NCBI GenBank assembly: GCA_015075105.1
Contig: JABTUZ010000001.1
Span: 507,001-571,000 of the forward strand
Direction: 5' to 3'
Source of the DNA: Leptospiraceae bacterium
Lineage (GTDB): Bacteria > Spirochaetota > Leptospiria > Leptospirales > Leptospiraceae
Length of the DNA: 64,000 nucleotides
Position numbers and translations under genes: made by a program. Below are positions 19,657-28,608 of this stretch, one piece after another; the stretch's first letter is position 1, and each line of letters opens with the position of its first letter. A model generated the notes under the pieces. The model was given only the letters and a program-made list of their open reading frames with translations, ran no database searches and was not told the origin of the DNA.

Positions 19657-20637
19657 ATGAGATATTTTCAAATTCTATTTTTTTCGATTTTACTATTTCA
19701 AGAGTCTCACTCTCAAACAAATATTGCGGGGAAACAATATAAAGACTTACTTTGGGGAAAAGAAGAAGAGTTTGACACGAGTGATTTCCCGAATGGATCG
19801 TATTCCAGAGTTCCTGAAGATTTTATTCTTACCTACGGAAAATTATGGAAGGAAAGCCCTCCTAAGTCTCGTGCTTATTTTCTTTATAAAAATGAGAAAA
19901 TTGAAAATTCCGGTGGATTCAATAACAAGGCAGTTAGCTTTGCCTTGGATCAAGATATAGTTAAAAGAAAAGAGGCGGTAAACATGCTTGAGGCAGGGGT
20001 GAAATTTGATCCGCATTTTTTCCCATTTAGATACAACCTTGGGCGTTTGTACCAGATTGACCACAGATACGATAAGGCAAAAAGAGAGTTTGAATTTGCA
20101 AGTTATGAAGTTCCTGAATTTTATAAAATTTATATTCACCTTGGAAGATTGTTGGAATTGACGAATGAGCCTGATGAAGCCGTTGCAATGTACAAAAAAG
20201 CCGTACCCTTGAACAAGTTCAACACAGAGGCGTTAATTTTGCTTGCAGAGCATTTTTTAAATTCGGAACTTAGGAATAGAGCCTTACTGTATTTGCGGGC
20301 TGCTCTAAAAATTGATGAAGAAAATCCAAACGCTAAAATGGGCTTAGCTCGATTAGAAATGAATTCTAAAAAATATATGAATGCTTATAAAATTTTTAAA
20401 CGAACTGAGTTATTTGATTCTGAAGGAAAAAGAAAAGACTACGATAAGAAGTTTCATTTTTACTTTGCAGAAACTGCATCCTTTGTAGGAGATTATATAA
20501 CTGCTGAGTCTCAATACACCGAATTATTAAAATACCCCAATGATCCTTTCTTTGGTAGTTTTTCTTATAAAGTTGTAGAGAGAAGAAAAGAAATCGCATC
20601 CAAATTTGCAACTATAAAGAAGTCAGAAATAGAATAG
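19657..20637 (+). CDS. Exported TPR-repeat protein
   Basis: 326 residues with an N-terminal signal peptide (FQILFFSILLFQESHSQ, likely cleaved after Ser-His-Ser) and at least four tetratricopeptide repeats between about residues 105 and 290 (for example FRYNLGRLYQIDHRYDKAKR and ALILLAEHFLNSELRNRALL). It should be a periplasmic or envelope scaffold binding other proteins. The residues before the repeats have no recognised motif. Divergent from ccmA. The precise role is unknown. Confidence 0.75.
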   Translation: MRYFQILFFSILLFQESHSQTNIAGKQYKDLLWGKEEEFDTSDFPNGSYSRVPEDFILTYGKLWKESPPKSRAYFLYKNEKIENSGGFNNKAVSFALDQDIVKRKEAVNMLEAGVKFDPHFFPFRYNLGRLYQIDHRYDKAKREFEFASYEVPEFYKIYIHLGRLLELTNEPDEAVAMYKKAVPLNKFNTEALILLAEHFLNSELRNRALLYLRAALKIDEENPNAKMGLARLEMNSKKYMNAYKIFKRTELFDSEGKRKDYDKKFHFYFAETASFVGDYITAESQYTELLKYPNDPFFGSFSYKVVERRKEIASKFATIKKSEIE

Positions 20638-20648
20638 CCGTGAACTAT

Positions 20649-21128
20649 TCAAATAGAATAGTATTTGCGATGATAATAGAGCAGTGGTCTTTTATCAGGT
20701 GAAGAGCCACAAGCAATGACCCTTCCTATTACAATAGAATGGTCTCCCCCTTCGACATAGTTTTCCACTTTACAATCTAAAAATCCTGTACAACCGTTTA
20801 ATATCGGAGAGTTCGATTTTTCTATTGTGTATCCGTTTGTATTTACACATTCATTTTTATCTACAGAGCGACTTGCAAATAGATTGGATAGGTTTTCTTG
20901 GGATTTTTCTAAAATGTTGACCGCAAATACTCCGGCTTCTTGTATTTTATTATGGCTTGAGATAGATTTTTGTAAACAAACTAAAATTAATGGCGGGTCA
21001 AGCGACAATGAAGAAAAACTATTTACTGTGATTCCTCCAAATTTATCTCCATCGGGATAAGTAATAACTGTAACACCTGTTGCAAATTGACCTAAAGTGT
21101 TTTTAAAATTTTCAATAGACTCGTTCAT
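20649..21128 (-). CDS. Flavin reductase-like (FMN-binding split barrel) protein
   Basis: 159-residue protein of the flavin reductase-like domain family, whose members reduce FMN/FAD with NAD(P)H for a partner monooxygenase or act as short flavoproteins. FATGVTVITY, GGITVNSFSSLSLDPPLILV (the flavin-phosphate region) and VNILEKSQENLSNLFA are conserved features, and YVEGGDHSIVIGRV near the C-terminus is the typical GDH loop. It is transcribed divergently from the PerR-like gene; the 111-bp gap is very AT-rich. Partner enzyme unknown. Confidence 0.85.
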   Translation of the reverse strand: MNESIENFKNTLGQFATGVTVITYPDGDKFGGITVNSFSSLSLDPPLILVCLQKSISSHNKIQEAGVFAVNILEKSQENLSNLFASRSVDKNECVNTNGYTIEKSNSPILNGCTGFLDCKVENYVEGGDHSIVIGRVIACGSSPDKRPLLYYHRKYYSI

Positions 21129-21239
21129 TAAATTAAAAAATTAGAATCTATTTAAAAAAATAAAGAATAATTCAGAAAAACCATATTTTTTTGTTGAATT
21201 TTTTTTATAGTGAGTCTAATATGCAAGTAGAATTAAATT

Positions 21240-21617
21240 ATGAAGAATTTAACAAAACACAGACGGAAGATTTTAGAATCTATGCAAAATAGAAAGGATC
21301 ATCCGACTGCGAGAATGGTATTTGACACTATTAGAGAAGAAACTGATCGAATTAGTTTTGCAACTGTTTACAATACTTTAGAATATTTGGTAAACCATGG
21401 TTTTGTAAAAAGGTTAAATATAGATTCCGATTCTTGTCGTTACGATGCTTGCTTAGACAAACACGCACATTTAATTTGTACAATTTGTGGGGCAGTGATT
21501 GACGCACCTTCCATCAATTTAGCAGAATCAATTCATTTAGAAAACTACAACTTTCAATTAGAAGAGGTCACTGTTTCCGTTACAGGAACATGCAGTTGTT
21601 GCAAATCTTCCCATTAG
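21240..21617 (+). CDS. Fur-family regulator, PerR-like
   Basis: 125-residue metalloregulator. The winged helix (about 1-65) contains HPTARMVFDTIRE, with the histidine equivalent to the oxidation-sensitive ligand of PerR, and ISFATVYNTLEYLVNHG for DNA recognition. The dimerisation part has KHAHLICTICGAVID (regulatory metal ligands and the first structural-zinc CxxC) and ends TCSCCKSSH, giving the second CxxC. The length and the single His region favour PerR over Fur or Zur. It probably senses peroxide through bound Fe or Mn. It ends three bases before mutL and is divergent to the flavin reductase gene. Confidence 0.82.
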   Translation: MKNLTKHRRKILESMQNRKDHPTARMVFDTIREETDRISFATVYNTLEYLVNHGFVKRLNIDSDSCRYDACLDKHAHLICTICGAVIDAPSINLAESIHLENYNFQLEEVTVSVTGTCSCCKSSH

Positions 21618-21620
21618 AAC

Positions 21621-23378
21621 ATGGGAGTAATCAAAGCACTCGATCCTTCTCTTATAAATAAAATTGCTGCTGGTGAAGTAATTGAATCTTCTTTCTCGGT
21701 AATCAAGGAATTAGTCGAAAATTCTTTAGACGCTCTATCTACAGAAGTTGACATAGAAACAACAGGTGGTGGTTTTGAAAAAATTATTGTCTCAGACAAC
21801 GGTGTTGGGATTGATGAAGACGATGTTGAACTCGCATTTCAAAGACATGCTACAAGTAAAATACAAAGCTTAAACGATTTAGAAAAAATTCATACTTTTG
21901 GCTTTAGAGGAGAGGCACTTTCTTCTATTGCTTCCGTATCCAAGATTCGATTGACAACAGGAAAAAAAGACGGGGTTGCCTCTAATCAGTACTTTGCAGA
22001 AAAAGGAATCATTCAATCTAAAAAAAAAGTGAGTGGTAAAAAGGGCACTACGATTGAAGTCACAGACTTATTTTTTAATACCCCTGTCAGAAGGAAATTT
22101 ATAAAATCAGAAAAAAGCGAAGATAGAAAAATTAAAGAGAAAGTTATCTCTATTGCTCTGTCCAGACCGGATGTTAGTTTCAGACTCGTTCAAGACGGAA
22201 AAGAAATTTTACGTTTAAACCCGGAAGACCGAAGGGAAAGAATCCTATCTATTTTTGGTGAGAATTTTAGAGATCATCTATTGGAAGTAAACTCAGAAAA
22301 AAATGGAATCCGAATCACGGGGTATATTTCAGATCCGGACTTTTACCGATCGAATAGAATGGGACAGTTTACATTTGTAAACGGTAGAGCAGTGGAGATA
22401 CGCTATGCTTCCTTTTTATTAAAAAAATCTTATGATGAACTACTGCCCGGTGGAGCCCACCCTTGGTGTTTTTTATTTTTTGAAATCGATCCTTCCAGAG
22501 TAGATGTAAATGTTCACCCTGCCAAAAAAGAATTAAGATTTTTAGATGAAGATGCAATTCATTCTATTTTTTTACACTCGATAGGCTCTGTACTTAGGTC
22601 CAAAACTCCTGTAAGTTTTTTAGAATTAAAAAGAAGGCTAAGCTCTCCACTAAAATTTGAGAGTAATTTGAGTGACCCGATAGAACTTCAACAAAATACT
22701 TTTATTAGCTCTTTTCTAATAGAGCCACAATTTCAAAAAGGCTTTGAATTAGAAAATGTAGAATTTAAAAACTTTGGTGATTCACATATCCAGAATGAAA
22801 AAGAGAAAACTTTTTTACCCAAAAGGCATTTTGGAGTTATATTTGATACTTTTATTTTAGCAGAATCAGATGATGGTTTATATATTATTGATCAACACAC
22901 AGCCCACGAAAGAATTCGATACGAAGAAGTTTTAAAAAAGTTTCAAAAAAAAATTCATTCGCAAAATCTACTTACACCAATCCGTTTAGATTTATCTATT
23001 TTTGAAGCAGAAGAATTACTGGAGAAAAGTCAGGAGTTAAAAAAAGCCGGGTTTGTATTGGATGAAATGGATGGTGGTACAATTCTTATTCGTGAAGTAC
23101 CCGACTTTATAGATACAGGAAAAGAAAAAGAAATTATTCTTGATTTTTTAAATAGGTCCAAAGACGATTCTGAGGAGAAAGAAATCTTTGACTCTCTTGC
23201 GAAGTCAATCGCTTGCAAGTACGCAATCAAAAAAGGAGATCAAGTTTCTGACTATATCTTAGGTGAAATTCTAAATAGGCTTAGCTATTGCGAAAACCCA
23301 TCTCGTTGTCCACACGGAAGACCTACCTTGGTAAAACTCACAAGAGATGATTTAGAAAAAATGTTTCATCGAAAGTAA
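21621..23378 (+). CDS. mutL: DNA mismatch repair protein MutL
   Basis: 585 residues. The N-terminal GHKL ATPase has [22 protein letters not shown] and [15 protein letters not shown]. The C-terminal domain keeps the endonuclease motifs [20 protein letters not shown] and CPHGRP, so this MutL should nick DNA itself, as in bacteria lacking MutH. The linker between about residues 335 and 400 is variable. Start is three bases after the PerR-like gene, suggesting co-transcription. No mutS is adjacent. Confidence 0.95.
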   Translation: MGVIKALDPSLINKIAAGEVIESSFSVIKELVENSLDALSTEVDIETTGGGFEKIIVSDNGVGIDEDDVELAFQRHATSKIQSLNDLEKIHTFGFRGEALSSIASVSKIRLTTGKKDGVASNQYFAEKGIIQSKKKVSGKKGTTIEVTDLFFNTPVRRKFIKSEKSEDRKIKEKVISIALSRPDVSFRLVQDGKEILRLNPEDRRERILSIFGENFRDHLLEVNSEKNGIRITGYISDPDFYRSNRMGQFTFVNGRAVEIRYASFLLKKSYDELLPGGAHPWCFLFFEIDPSRVDVNVHPAKKELRFLDEDAIHSIFLHSIGSVLRSKTPVSFLELKRRLSSPLKFESNLSDPIELQQNTFISSFLIEPQFQKGFELENVEFKNFGDSHIQNEKEKTFLPKRHFGVIFDTFILAESDDGLYIIDQHTAHERIRYEEVLKKFQKKIHSQNLLTPIRLDLSIFEAEELLEKSQELKKAGFVLDEMDGGTILIREVPDFIDTGKEKEIILDFLNRSKDDSEEKEIFDSLAKSIACKYAIKKGDQVSDYILGEILNRLSYCENPSRCPHGRPTLVKLTRDDLEKMFHRK

Positions 23379-23391
23379 ACAAAATAAAACT

Positions 23392-24201
23392 CTAAATTTC
23401 AAAAATATCACCCGGAAGAGGGATAAAACAATTGATTTTAGATTTTTTTATATAGTTTGAAATTTCTTTTTCTTGGCTACGCCTAACTATTCTATTGATA
23501 TGTACTAGTGCCAGGTTTTTTATATTTTGCTTCTTTGCGTTTTCTACTACTCCTATAATAGATCCGTGACCTAAAATATTTTTATCAAATAGGTATGCCT
23601 CGTGAACTAAAAAGTCCAAACCAGAAAAAAGTTTTAAAGACTCATTCGTGAAATCACCGTCTCCGCTAAAGGCAAAAGATTTTTTACTCTCGGTTGACTC
23701 GATTCTAATTGCTAAATTTTTTCTGGAGTGGTTTGTTCTGGCTAAATAGATTTGTATTTTTTCTAATTGAAAAGAAGTGTCCGATTCAATAAAATTAATT
23801 TGGAAATGGGGTTTTTTTAATGTTCCTTGAGCCGGGGGCTCACCTATTTTGTCTGAATTTTTTCCCTCATAATCCCAAAATACTCCCGGGTAGGCTTCTT
23901 CTATTAAGTTTTTAGCAAATTCTTCAGTTCCGATTTGACCGAGTATGGTGAGAGGTTTCTTTCTATTTTCTTCCCACCATCTTGTAAGAAGTGCAGGTAG
24001 TCCAAAAAAATGGTCTGCGTGAAAATGAGTAAAATAGATACAATCAATGGAATTCGGATCCGGAAAATTTTTCCAAATACTTTGGATTGCAGAATATCCA
24101 GTGTCTAATAAAATTTTTTTACCTTCTGTTTCGCATACTATACTTGTGTTGGAGTAAGCTTCATCAAAAGCCTCACCTACACCTAAGAAATAAATTTTCA
24201 T
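23392..24201 (-). CDS. Metallo-beta-lactamase fold hydrolase, RNase Z-like
   Basis: 269 residues with the zinc motif THFHADHFFGLPALL (HxHxDH) near residue 60, further ligands in TNHSRKN and FSGDGDFT, and HGSIIGVVENAKKQ near the C-terminus. This arrangement resembles RNase Z / ElaC and arylsulfatase-like members, but the long flexible arm of true RNase Z is not evident. It could act on RNA or a small ester. Its start overlaps the stop of the upstream MFS gene by one base, indicating co-transcription. Confidence 0.8.
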   Translation of the reverse strand: MKIYFLGVGEAFDEAYSNTSIVCETEGKKILLDTGYSAIQSIWKNFPDPNSIDCIYFTHFHADHFFGLPALLTRWWEENRKKPLTILGQIGTEEFAKNLIEEAYPGVFWDYEGKNSDKIGEPPAQGTLKKPHFQINFIESDTSFQLEKIQIYLARTNHSRKNLAIRIESTESKKSFAFSGDGDFTNESLKLFSGLDFLVHEAYLFDKNILGHGSIIGVVENAKKQNIKNLALVHINRIVRRSQEKEISNYIKKSKINCFIPLPGDIFEI

Positions 24202-25448
24202 TACTTTCTTTTCTCACTCCCAAGCCACACTATAAGACCGCCTAAAATATACGTCCATATAAAAATATTCATGGCAAACCCAAGCCCGAATTTATCTGCT
24301 AAAAACCCTGAAATAATTGGAGTAGTAAAAGCCCCAAGCTCAGCACCCATGATTCCAAAACCCGTTGCCCTTGCAGAAAGCTCTGCGGACACAGAGTCTG
24401 TCATCCAAGCAAGTATGGTTGGATAAAGACCTGTGATAAAAAATCCGGCGAGTGCTATCATATATAGAGAGGCTTCCACATCTTTTGCAAGCAACACTCT
24501 ATACCATAACAACCCGGAAAGAGTATAGAAAATTGTGATAGTGATTCTTCTTCCTAATTTATCCCCAATCTTACCGCTTAGTAGAGAGCCAATTGTTCCG
24601 GGTATAAACATGAGTGCGGTCAAACCACCCGCAACTACAAGTGAAAATCCTTTTACTTCGCTTAAATATTTTGGAGTAAATGTAGAGATTGACCAAAGCC
24701 CGAAGTTGGCTACAAATTGTAGTGAAAAAATTATCCAAGCATTTTTATTTTTTAAAATTTCTGAAAACCCGTGGGATTTTGCTTTGCCTTCAGCCTCCTT
24801 AAATGCAGCTCTTTCTTGCATCGGAATTTCAGGCATAAAAAAGTAAGTTAAAATTGCAGTGATTGTAGTAGGGATAATCATCCACATCCATGGTGAACGC
24901 CAATCTCCCGATACTACTTCTACACTTGTTGATTGAAATACAGAAAAAAGTGCATCCGTAAAATTCCAAGCGAGTAAGCCCACTGCAGTTGCAAATAGAA
25001 TCCCTACAAAAGATCCTAGTGTCCAACCGGTTGAAAAAATAGCAGAAGCAAAAGCTCTTTTAGCCTTAGGGAAAACTGAAGTAACATACCCAACTGCACT
25101 GGAATAATACGCACCCTCAAATAGACCGGTAAACGCTCTTGTGACAAGTAAACTCATCACTCCCCCGACAAGACCTGTAAAATAAGTGGTGATACCAAAA
25201 AATAAAACTGAGAAAGCGATCACTTTTTTTGAGCCGAATCTGTCCGCAAGGTACCCTCCCGGAATTGGAGATATGGAATACCCTATAAAAAAGGCAGAAG
25301 TTAAAAGACCAATGTCTGTATTAGAAAGATTGAATTCTTTTTGTAAAAGCGGCAGTAATGGCCCGATAAGTTGTCTGTCTGCAAAGTTTACAAACCAGCC
25401 AAGCCACGCAAAAAAAAGAACCCTATAAGCTCTTTTGTCGGTTTCCAT
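24201..25448 (-). CDS. MFS transporter
   Basis: 415 residues with 12 predicted helices. The major facilitator loop 2-3 signature is seen as GYLADRFGSKKVI and is partly repeated as GKIGDKLGRRITI between helices 8 and 9; NFADRQLIGPLLPLLQKEF at the start is typical of the anion:cation/metabolite symporter-like branch. Substrate cannot be told. It lies 17 bp downstream of serA and overlaps the following hydrolase gene by one base. Confidence 0.85.
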   Translation of the reverse strand: METDKRAYRVLFFAWLGWFVNFADRQLIGPLLPLLQKEFNLSNTDIGLLTSAFFIGYSISPIPGGYLADRFGSKKVIAFSVLFFGITTYFTGLVGGVMSLLVTRAFTGLFEGAYYSSAVGYVTSVFPKAKRAFASAIFSTGWTLGSFVGILFATAVGLLAWNFTDALFSVFQSTSVEVVSGDWRSPWMWMIIPTTITAILTYFFMPEIPMQERAAFKEAEGKAKSHGFSEILKNKNAWIIFSLQFVANFGLWSISTFTPKYLSEVKGFSLVVAGGLTALMFIPGTIGSLLSGKIGDKLGRRITITIFYTLSGLLWYRVLLAKDVEASLYMIALAGFFITGLYPTILAWMTDSVSAELSARATGFGIMGAELGAFTTPIISGFLADKFGLGFAMNIFIWTYILGGLIVWLGSEKRK

Positions 25449-25465
25449 AAATTCTCCTATTTTGT

Positions 25466-26686
25466 TTAATAAAGGATTCTTGTTTTTATACTCAAAGGGT
25501 GCTTTTTTAATTTTTCTTTTACAGTGTCGCCTATCGCTTGGTCAATTTCCATAATCAAATAACCGATTTCGCTTGAAGTGCTCAAATACTGTGACAGAAT
25601 GTTTCCTCCAAGGTCACTGACTATGCTATTTAAGTCTCTAAGAAAACCGGGCTGATTTTTATGTACATTGAGTATTCTGTAATTTTCCTTTTGAATTGGA
25701 AGTTCTAAATTCGGGAAATTCACAGAAAAAGATGTTGAGCCGTTATTGATATATTTTATAAGTTTCGTGGCTACTTCTAATCCAATATTTTTTTGGGCTT
25801 CTTCTGTACTCCCGCCAATGTGGGGAGTTAAGATCACATTGGGGAGTTTTTGGAGAGGAGAATAAAACGGTTCTTTGTTAGACTTAGGCTCTACCGGAAA
25901 AACATCTACCGCAGCCCCTGCAAGGTGACCGGATTTAAGTGCTTCCACCAAAGCATCTATATCTACAACTTTCCCGCGAGAAGCATTGATTAAGTAGGAG
26001 CCTTTCTTTAAAGTATAGAGTTCTTTTTTAGTGACTAAGTTTTTGGTTTCTGGTGTTTCAGGTACATGAAATGTAACAAAATCGGAGATTTTTAAAAGCT
26101 CTTCATAACTTGTGCAACTTGTTGCATTTCCAAGCGGGAGCTTGGTTAGTATATCGTAAAAATATACTTTCATTCCTAGTGATTCTGCAAGTACGGAAAC
26201 TTGAGAGCCTATATGACCATACCCTACAATTCCAAGAGTTTTTCCTCTAACTTCAAAACAACCGTCTGCAATCTTGGTCCATTTTCCCTCGTGTGCATCT
26301 TTGGAGCTATCAGAAATTTTCCTTGCAAGAAAAATAATTTCTGCGATTATCAGCTCTGCAACACTTCTTGTATTGCTATAAGGAGCGTTAAAAACAGGGA
26401 TTCCTTTTTTCTCGCATTCAACCGTGTCAACTTGATTTGTACCTATACAAAAACACCCTATAGACAGAAGTTTATTCGCATTGTCTATAACTTTTTTAGT
26501 GACATTGGTTTTACTCCTTATTCCCAGTATATGCACGTTTTCAATCGCTTTTGTCAATTCTTCTTCGTTTAAAGCGTCCTTTAACAAGGTGACGTGAAAT
26601 CCGTCGTTTTGAAACATATTAAATCCATTCTCGTGGATATTCTCTAAGAGTAATACTTTAATTTTGTCTTTTGGAAAAGATACCAT
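25466..26686 (-). CDS. serA: D-3-phosphoglycerate dehydrogenase
   Basis: First enzyme of serine synthesis, oxidising 3-phosphoglycerate. 406 residues: a split substrate domain with LGIRSKTNVTKKV, the NAD domain with GIVGYGHIGSQVSVLAE, the catalytic Arg (INASRGKVVD), Glu (VFPVEPKS) and His (ILTPHIGGSTEEAQ), and a C-terminal ACT domain (about 330-406) that in E. coli SerA binds serine for feedback inhibition. Size and ACT architecture are of the E. coli type. Same direction as the MFS and hydrolase genes. Confidence 0.94.
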   Translation of the reverse strand: MVSFPKDKIKVLLLENIHENGFNMFQNDGFHVTLLKDALNEEELTKAIENVHILGIRSKTNVTKKVIDNANKLLSIGCFCIGTNQVDTVECEKKGIPVFNAPYSNTRSVAELIIAEIIFLARKISDSSKDAHEGKWTKIADGCFEVRGKTLGIVGYGHIGSQVSVLAESLGMKVYFYDILTKLPLGNATSCTSYEELLKISDFVTFHVPETPETKNLVTKKELYTLKKGSYLINASRGKVVDIDALVEALKSGHLAGAAVDVFPVEPKSNKEPFYSPLQKLPNVILTPHIGGSTEEAQKNIGLEVATKLIKYINNGSTSFSVNFPNLELPIQKENYRILNVHKNQPGFLRDLNSIVSDLGGNILSQYLSTSSEIGYLIMEIDQAIGDTVKEKLKKHPLSIKTRILY

Positions 26687-26771
26687 AATGATACTAAAGT
26701 TTTACACTTGCCAATTCTGAAAATAGAATTTTTGTATTTATTTATTAATTCTAAAAAATATTTTGGTCACT

Positions 26772-27302
26772 ATGAAAAATCTTTATCAAGTTACAATCTT
26801 CACTTTCCCTGTTTTTCTCATTTTTTTGAATTGCTCTTCACTAAAAGTAATTAAAGAGCCTGTTTTAGAAAGAACTACAGTAATCTCTGAGCCTATTTGC
26901 TTCTCTTTTTTTACAATTTGCAGGGAATCTGCTTTTAATAGCCTTGTAATTAAAGCTGTAGTCAGTAATGAAAGTGGGGAAAGAAAATATTCTTTAGAAT
27001 ATTATTTAAAAAGATTTGAAGTTGAATTTCCACTCGGAGTTTCACTCGGAATTGACGGAGAATACTATAATCTGAAAAGGGTTTCTACAGAGTATTCCGA
27101 TTATATAAAAATAGGCTCTGAATTGAGTTTGGAAGTGATTGAAAAAATTTTGAATTCAAAGAAAATTATACTTAGCTATTCCAATAGGGTAGAAACAATG
27201 AATATTGATTTTTCGAATAGTGATCGCGAGAAATTTATTCAAAATATAAAAAAAGTTCAGGAAAATATCCAAAAAACAGAGAAGCTTACTATTATCAAAT
27301 AG
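26772..27302 (+). CDS. Putative lipoprotein of unknown function
   Basis: About 176 residues. A signal peptide with lipobox FLIFLNC places the lipid-anchored cysteine near residue 21; the following Ser-Ser suits outer-membrane sorting in spirochaetes. I take the ATG at 26772 as start; an in-frame TTG three codons earlier is possible. The mature part has no recognised domain. It ends one base before the release-factor-like gene. Confidence 0.6.
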   Translation: MKNLYQVTIFTFPVFLIFLNCSSLKVIKEPVLERTTVISEPICFSFFTICRESAFNSLVIKAVVSNESGERKYSLEYYLKRFEVEFPLGVSLGIDGEYYNLKRVSTEYSDYIKIGSELSLEVIEKILNSKKIILSYSNRVETMNIDFSNSDREKFIQNIKKVQENIQKTEKLTIIK

Positions 27303-27303
27303 A

Positions 27304-27687
27304 ATGGCTTTATCCTTCCCTGTTACCCCGGAAAAACAAAAGAAGTTGGAAGAAAGGCTTGCAAGGCTAAAAGTTTTTGAAGCCGAATTGATTGAAAAAT
27401 TTGTAAAGAGTAGCGGCAGAGGTGGCCAAAATGTAAATAAGGTTTCTACATCTGTAGTCTTACTCCATAAACCTACAGGCATAGAAGTGAAATGCTCTGT
27501 GTATAGGACTCAAGGTCTAAACCGTTATAAAGCCAGATCTATTCTTTGCGATAAGATAGAAGAAAAAGAGAGAAAAATACAAGGACTTCAAAATCCTTTA
27601 ATAGAAAAAGTTCAAAAAAGTAAAAAGGAAAAAGCAAAAAAACAAAAAAAGAAAAAGGAAAGTTTTATAACAGACGAGGATTTTTAA
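27304..27687 (+). CDS. Peptide chain release factor-like (GGQ) protein
   Basis: 127 residues holding only the catalytic domain of class I release factors: [19 protein letters not shown], with the universally conserved GGQ that triggers peptidyl-tRNA hydrolysis, then [18 protein letters not shown], and a very basic Lys-rich C-terminal tail. It lacks stop-codon recognition domains. Such short proteins (ArfB/YaeJ or the C12orf65-like group) rescue stalled ribosomes, the basic tail lying in the mRNA channel. It could be a general rescue factor here. Not prfA or prfB because of its size. Confidence 0.85.
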   Translation: MALSFPVTPEKQKKLEERLARLKVFEAELIEKFVKSSGRGGQNVNKVSTSVVLLHKPTGIEVKCSVYRTQGLNRYKARSILCDKIEEKERKIQGLQNPLIEKVQKSKKEKAKKQKKKKESFITDEDF

Positions 27688-27760
27688 AAGTGAAGAGAAA
27701 GATTTTATTGATTTGAAAAAATCGGACAATTAAAGGAGTAATTTTTTTTTCAAAATAGAA

Positions 27761-27787
27761 TTGACAAAAGCATGTGTTTACTAAAAA
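27761..27787 (+). promoter_or_regulatory. Possible promoter of the polymerase operon
   Basis: A perfect TTGACA at 27761-27766 is followed after 15 bases by TAAAAA (27782-27787), an imperfect -10. It sits just upstream of the ATG candidates of the 201-codon frame and would leave a very short leader. Based on consensus only. Confidence 0.35.
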
Positions 27788-27797
27788 TAAATTTAGT

Positions 27798-28379
27798 ATG
27801 CAAATGTATCTACATGACAAAGATTTATCAGGACAGGTGTTTTTACATAAACTGTCCTTGAAGCTACTTTTAAAAGGAGTGACTCCGGTTTTAATCTGCA
27901 AGGATAGAAGTTTTTCTTTTTCTGAGTATTTGAAAACGAGTAGAGTCCACAGAATCCCTTTTTCTGTTACTGGAAAACTACTTTTTGTATCTATCTTAAA
28001 TATGTACCATCTAAAAGACGCGATTTTACAATTGAGTGATTTGGAAACTTCAGAAAATAGCTATTTGCCTATTTTTTTGGATTTCACTTACCATTATTTG
28101 GATGAGGGGGTTGATTTAAAAGAGTCTGAATATTTATTCCAGAAGGACTCACTTCGCATAAAAGGTCTAAATTCTTTTAAAAAGAAATGGGTGATTTTTT
28201 GGGAACAAGGAAGACCCATCGAGCCAGGATTACAAAAGTTTTATCGTTACCAGTTAGAGAAATACTCCCAGTTAAAACTTGAGGTAGCGGGGAAAAGCAT
28301 CAGTGTAAAAAATAAAGGAGGGCTTTTGCATGGGCGCACAAATGCCGACATACTCAAACTATTTACAGAGCCTGTCTGA
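27798..28379 (+). CDS. Unknown protein, first gene of a PolB operon
   Basis: 193 residues from the ATG at 27798 (a GTG eight codons earlier and an ATG two codons later are alternatives). I do not recognise the family. It is soluble, with alternating hydrophobic strands such as KLLLKGVTPVLICKDRSFSF and a basic C-terminal half, a general look that would suit an alpha/beta nucleotide-binding fold, but no Walker motif is visible. Its 3' end overlaps the next gene by 50 bases in another frame and the cluster ends with a B-family DNA polymerase, so a role in DNA replication or repair is a guess from context. Confidence 0.6.
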   Translation: MQMYLHDKDLSGQVFLHKLSLKLLLKGVTPVLICKDRSFSFSEYLKTSRVHRIPFSVTGKLLFVSILNMYHLKDAILQLSDLETSENSYLPIFLDFTYHYLDEGVDLKESEYLFQKDSLRIKGLNSFKKKWVIFWEQGRPIEPGLQKFYRYQLEKYSQLKLEVAGKSISVKNKGGLLHGRTNADILKLFTEPV

Positions 28380-28608
28380 AGAATGGAAACCTTTTAAAAA
28401 AACTCTAAATAGAGAAGAGCAAGTATATTTTGATAAATTATTCGCGATAGCTATCCAGCACTCCCACGCAGGGAGTATGCAGTCAAACCCTTTTCCCTTA
28501 GAAGTAGTTTTTATGACTGTTTTGATCCAATTATTAAAAGATAACGAAAATTTAAAAAATAGAGTAAAAGAACTAGAAAAGTGGGAAACTTTCTCTAATG
28601 CTACATGA
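28330..28608 (+). CDS. Small unknown protein between the PolB operon genes
   Basis: 92 residues, not recognised. A strong ribosome binding site (AAAGGAGGG, 28314-28322) precedes the ATG by eight bases although the start lies inside the preceding gene, which supports real translation. The sequence is mostly helical, with a coiled-coil-like end (LLKDNENLKNRVKELEKWE) suggesting oligomerisation or partner binding. Its TGA overlaps the polymerase ATG (ATGA), so it is tightly coupled to that gene. Confidence 0.65.
   Translation: MGAQMPTYSNYLQSLSEEWKPFKKTLNREEQVYFDKLFAIAIQHSHAGSMQSNPFPLEVVFMTVLIQLLKDNENLKNRVKELEKWETFSNAT

Noticed and set aside
21129-21239. A PerR box between the flavin reductase and PerR-like genes
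   Set aside because: The region is so AT-rich that partial matches are expected by chance; no convincing symmetric site was found.
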